Assembly: GCF_003837805.1 (NCBI RefSeq)
Contig: NZ_RQIT01000009.1
Coordinates: 62,001-126,000 of the forward strand
From: Bradyrhizobium sp. RP6
GTDB taxonomy: Bacteria; Pseudomonadota; Alphaproteobacteria; Rhizobiales; Xanthobacteraceae
Direction of reading: 5' to 3'
Length of the DNA: 64,000 nucleotides
The notes under the pieces are model-generated. The model ran no database searches, was not told the DNA's origin, and saw only the letters and a program-made list of their open reading frames with translations. A program made the translations under genes and the position numbers. Numbering within the stretch: position 1 is the stretch's first letter; each line of letters begins with the position of its first letter. This document shows positions 61,003 through 64,000 of this stretch, in pieces.

Positions 61003-61818
61003 TCAATCCACCGCCTTCACCACGTCCGCCGGCTGTGAGGCATAGTACGCGGCGGCCTGCTCGATCTCCTGTGGTGTCATCGCGCGCGCGATGTTGCGCA
61101 TCTGTTGGCTGATATCGTTGCGCCGTTCACCGGAGGCGAAGGCCTGGAGCTGGGCCTTCATGTAGGCCTCGGACTGTCCCTCCAGCCACGGGCTGCCGAT
61201 CTTGTTGTCGAGGCTGCCATGGCAGGAACCGCAGGGGGCGATTCCGCGCATCGGCGCGCCATAGATGACGATGTTCGGCTTCGGCAACTGCGGCGTCGGG
61301 TGATAGGCCGGCAGCCGCGGCAGATAAGCGTAATAATTGGAGAGATCGGCGATCTCCTGGTCGGTCAGGTTGACCGCAAACGGCGACATCACGGCGTTGG
61401 TGCGCGCGCCCGAGCGGAAATCGTGCAGTTCCTTGTAGATCACGGCGGAATACTGGCCAGCGAGATTGGGGGAGTCCGCACGGCTGATGCCGGTGGGGCC
61501 GTGGCAGATCGCGCAGCGCTGCGCCAGCGTCGCGCCGCGGCCGATCGCCTCCTGGCTCGATCGTGACAGCGTGCTCGAGGTGAGCACGACCTCGGACAGG
61601 CGCCCGGTCTGCTCCGGCGCCGCCACGATCGCCGTGCGCTGTGGCAGGCCGGCGGCGCTGCAGATCGCATCCCAGGCATTGGCGAACTGGACCCAGGGCT
61701 GTGCGAAGGGCAGTACGATGAAGCCGCCGATCACGGTCACGATAAGGATCGCGGCGGTGACGCCGACGGCTGCCCTGAAATGCCTGTTGCGGAAGGTGAA
61801 GAGGTCGCGCGCGCTCAT
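61003..61818 (-). CDS. Membrane-anchored diheme cytochrome c
   Basis: A 271-residue protein from the ATG at 61818, which overlaps the stop of the oxidase subunit I gene. An N-terminal membrane anchor (VTAAILIVTVIGGFIVLPF, about 20-38) precedes two class I cytochrome c domains with CAICH (102-106) and CGSCH (196-200), each followed by a candidate axial methionine. It resembles the cytochrome c4/c553 type that feeds electrons to oxidases. Encoded last in the minus-strand ba3-type oxidase operon, it is most likely the oxidase's electron donor or an attached subunit. Confidence 0.9.
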   Translation of the reverse strand: MSARDLFTFRNRHFRAAVGVTAAILIVTVIGGFIVLPFAQPWVQFANAWDAICSAAGLPQRTAIVAAPEQTGRLSEVVLTSSTLSRSSQEAIGRGATLAQRCAICHGPTGISRADSPNLAGQYSAVIYKELHDFRSGARTNAVMSPFAVNLTDQEIADLSNYYAYLPRLPAYHPTPQLPKPNIVIYGAPMRGIAPCGSCHGSLDNKIGSPWLEGQSEAYMKAQLQAFASGERRNDISQQMRNIARAMTPQEIEQAAAYYASQPADVVKAVD

Positions 61819-63440
61819 CACTGCGCTCCCACATAGACGGCCGGCACCGAGGTGCCTTCGTTCAGCGCCAGCGTCAGGATCGGGTAGCCGTAATTGGTCA
61901 CGGTGAGCCCTATCATCAGCGCCACCCACAGCGCATGCGTGTTGAGCGCGACCGGCACGGTCGCCGGCTCGTGCACGGCCACCGCAAAGCAGTAGGGGCC
62001 GGCGTCAGCCTGCGGTGCGCGCATGCCGCGCGCCAGGATGACCAGGAAGAGAATGCCCGATGCCAGCAGAATGAAGCCGCCGATCGCCGAAAGGGTGACG
62101 GAGAGCGCCTGCGGCGCGATCGCGGGATCGCCGAAGTCGAAATAGGCCATGCGGCGCGGCATGCCCAAAATGCCGACCCAGTGCCACGGGAAAGTGGTGA
62201 CCATCATGCCGACGAACCACAGCCAGAGCTGGATGCGGATCAGCCGGAGATCGAGCAACTCGCGGCCGGTCAGATGCGGCCACAGGTCATAGGCGATCGC
62301 GAAATACATGATCACGATGGCGCCGCCGAAGATCAGGTGGAAATGGCCGGTGATCCACTGCGTGTTGTGGATCGATGCATCGAGCTGATAGCTCATGTTG
62401 ATGAGGCCGCCGGCGCCGCCGAAGCCGAGCATGACGAACGAGAACGCCAGCGCCAGCATCATCGGATTGTCCCAGGGCAGGGCCCTGATCCAACCGAACA
62501 TACCGCGGCCACCACGCAGGCGCGCCGCGATCTCGACGGACGCGCAGATCGTGAACACGGTCAGCAGGGTCGGCAGCGCCACCAGCGCCGTGAAGGCCGA
62601 GTGGATGAACTTGAAGCCGGCGCCGACTTGCGGATCGGCAAAGGTGTGGTGCATGCCGATCGGCATCGCCACCACCAGGAACAGGGTGAAGGATATCCGC
62701 GCCATGGTGTCGGAATAGACGCGGCCGCCGATCGCGCGCGGCACGATGGTGTAATAGGCGATGTAGGTCGGCATCAGCCAGAAATAGACGATGGCGTGCA
62801 GCGTCCAGGAGAAGAACACGCGGGCGAGGCCAGCATCGATCGTGGTCTTCAGCCCCGCTGCGACGGGAATGATCTGCAGGAGCAGCTCGAGCGCGGCACC
62901 GACTGCGGTCCAAGCCCACAAATACGAGCCGGCGACATTGGCGAACATCGCCAGCGGCACCGGCGCGCCGGGATGGGCCTTGCGCCAGAGCCGCAGGTTG
63001 ATCGACATCAGCGCGACCCAGATCCAGGAGCCGACCACGACCAGCACCACGCCGAGATAGTAGAAGACGTTGCCGATCAGCGGCGGATAGAAGGTGTAGA
63101 GCACCGAGGCGCGGCCGAGCGCGATCGGGATAATCGCCATGATGCTGCCGGCAACGATGAGCCAGAATCCGGCCCAGGCCCAGCGCACGCCGACCAGACG
63201 CTGCTTCAGCGCTGACTCGCTGATGGCATAGCCGAAACCCATCGCGACCAGGGTCGGGAAGACGTAGCCCATTACCGTGCCGTGCGCGGTCAGCGAACGG
63301 TAATAGAGCTCCGGATTGGAGAGCCAGGTACCGATCGGGCTGCGGATGAACATCTGCCAGGCGCCGAGCGTGAGCGCGACGCCGAATACGGCAAAGGCCA
63401 GCCAGAAATGGGCGAGGATGAGCTTCCTATTGGCCAACAC
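61818..63440 (-). CDS. Cytochrome c oxidase subunit I, B-type (ba3-like)
   Basis: A 540-residue heme-copper oxidase core with about 13 membrane helices. Ligands visible: low-spin heme His 53 (TAHGTVMGY) and His 368, high-spin heme His 366 (TGHFH), CuB His 215 with cross-linked Tyr 219 (WTLHAIVYFW), and His 264/265 (GMHHTFADP). The HAIVY spacing and the absence of the A-type D-channel pattern place it with B-type (ba3-like) enzymes, which have high oxygen affinity. The start is a GTG at 63440 overlapping the end of subunit II by 14 bases. Its TGA overlaps the cytochrome c ATG. No subunit III is seen, as usual for this type. Confidence 0.9.
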   Translation of the reverse strand: MLANRKLILAHFWLAFAVFGVALTLGAWQMFIRSPIGTWLSNPELYYRSLTAHGTVMGYVFPTLVAMGFGYAISESALKQRLVGVRWAWAGFWLIVAGSIMAIIPIALGRASVLYTFYPPLIGNVFYYLGVVLVVVGSWIWVALMSINLRLWRKAHPGAPVPLAMFANVAGSYLWAWTAVGAALELLLQIIPVAAGLKTTIDAGLARVFFSWTLHAIVYFWLMPTYIAYYTIVPRAIGGRVYSDTMARISFTLFLVVAMPIGMHHTFADPQVGAGFKFIHSAFTALVALPTLLTVFTICASVEIAARLRGGRGMFGWIRALPWDNPMMLALAFSFVMLGFGGAGGLINMSYQLDASIHNTQWITGHFHLIFGGAIVIMYFAIAYDLWPHLTGRELLDLRLIRIQLWLWFVGMMVTTFPWHWVGILGMPRRMAYFDFGDPAIAPQALSVTLSAIGGFILLASGILFLVILARGMRAPQADAGPYCFAVAVHEPATVPVALNTHALWVALMIGLTVTNYGYPILTLALNEGTSVPAVYVGAQ

Positions 63441-63993
63441 AGCTCAGCCTCCCGCCACTCTTCGCACGATCGGCGAATTCGGTCTTGTCGATCACCTTGA
63501 CCTTGCCCCACATTCCCTCGTGGCCGAAACTGCAAAACTCCTGGCAAGGCATCAGATAGTCGCCGGTCTTCGCAAAGTGCATGAGCTGCTCGGAGATGTA
63601 GCCCGGCACCAGCATCGTGTTGACGTTGGTACCCTGGATCAGGATGCCGTGCACGACATCGGCGCTGGTGGCGCGCAGCGTGATCGGGGTGTCCGCGGGC
63701 ACCAGGATGCAGGCCGGCGTGAAGGAATATTGCTGGCCGATCGCACGCACGGTCACATTGCCATTGGTTTCCAGCACGCTGCCGAGATTGCTTTCGACGA
63801 ATTCGCCGGAGAGATGCAACCGCGAAGGATCGGTGGTCTCGACGCGCGGCTGCGGCATCGTCGCGCTGTGGATGCCGGCGAATGCCGCGAGCAGCGCCAT
63901 GCCGACGATGATGATCACGGCAAAGGTCGCCCAGCGCCGCTCGACGCGGGCCGCGACCTCGGCGCTGTCGCGATGGGCTTCCTCTGCGCTCAT
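63427..63993 (-). CDS. Cytochrome c oxidase subunit II (CuA), B-type
   Basis: A 188-residue protein with one N-terminal membrane helix (TFAVIIIVGMALLAAFAGI, about 23-41) and a periplasmic cupredoxin domain. All CuA ligands are present: His 115 (DVVHGI), Cys 150 and Cys 154, His 158 and Met 161 in CQEFCSFGHEGM. The single-helix form, rather than the two-helix form of aa3 oxidases, agrees with a ba3-type enzyme. It receives electrons from cytochrome c and passes them to subunit I. It is the first visible gene of this minus-strand operon; the promoter would lie beyond the right edge. Confidence 0.9.
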   Translation of the reverse strand: MSAEEAHRDSAEVAARVERRWATFAVIIIVGMALLAAFAGIHSATMPQPRVETTDPSRLHLSGEFVESNLGSVLETNGNVTVRAIGQQYSFTPACILVPADTPITLRATSADVVHGILIQGTNVNTMLVPGYISEQLMHFAKTGDYLMPCQEFCSFGHEGMWGKVKVIDKTEFADRAKSGGRLSCVGQ

Positions 63994-64000
63994 TGCAGCG

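Noticed and set aside
1..64000. CRISPR arrays, rRNA genes, intact insertion sequences
   Set aside because: No regularly spaced direct repeats, no rRNA-like blocks and no transposase with inverted ends were seen on reading through the window.

Overview
The window looks like chromosome from a slow-growing rhizobial alphaproteobacterium, most likely Bradyrhizobium or a close relative. The coding DNA is GC-rich, ATGA/TGATG start-stop overlaps are frequent, a complete AapJQMP-type transporter is present, a PopZ-type pole protein sits beside valS, and short palindromic repeats of a style I associate with Bradyrhizobium lie between genes. The species call is an inference from memory of these families; no search was run.

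Layout. 1-4165 is a decayed genomic-island end abutting a tRNA-Arg(UCU) gene: a truncated-by-window acyltransferase, a broken amidase fused into the tail of a methyltransferase, an integrase remnant ending in a degenerate copy of the tRNA 3' end, small island ORFs, a glycosyltransferase-like gene and another broken gene. 4243-12064 carries an alpha-2-macroglobulin/PBP1C pair. 12115-15838 is a four-gene envelope glycosylation operon (GT39/ArnT-like, PAP2 phosphatase, polyprenyl-phosphate sugar synthase, LABN-domain membrane protein) that could decorate lipid A. 15932-20577 holds a TetR regulator with an EamA exporter, a Na/Pi cotransporter and a MetC-type lyase. 20974-25486 is the aapJQMP amino-acid transporter. 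25588-30193 is a tandem duplication of a TPR/GT41 (OGT-like) gene, then cysK. 32018-41156 is a four-gene RND efflux operon (outer-membrane lipoprotein, HlyD adaptor, two MdtB/MdtC-like pumps), then a DTW-domain tRNA modification gene and tRNA-Cys.

42097-44096 is a sparse stretch with several tiny genes. 44097-50812 is the most unusual part: a solute-binding protein, a fused permease-ATPase, a 15-codon ORF, a stand-alone acetamidase/formamidase, an 810-residue protein joining an AraC-type regulator to a complete second acetamidase/formamidase, and a RidA-type deaminase. Close spacing suggests one amide or nitrogen-scavenging unit, with regulator and enzyme in a single polypeptide.

After a poor, repeat-like gap come tRNA-Asn, a PCMT-like gene, tolC, popZ, valS, a 3-methyladenine glycosylase, lipA, a RatA/Coq10-like gene, and on the minus strand a B-type (ba3-like) cytochrome oxidase operon (subunit II, subunit I, diheme cytochrome c). 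No rRNA, CRISPR array or intact insertion sequence was seen.
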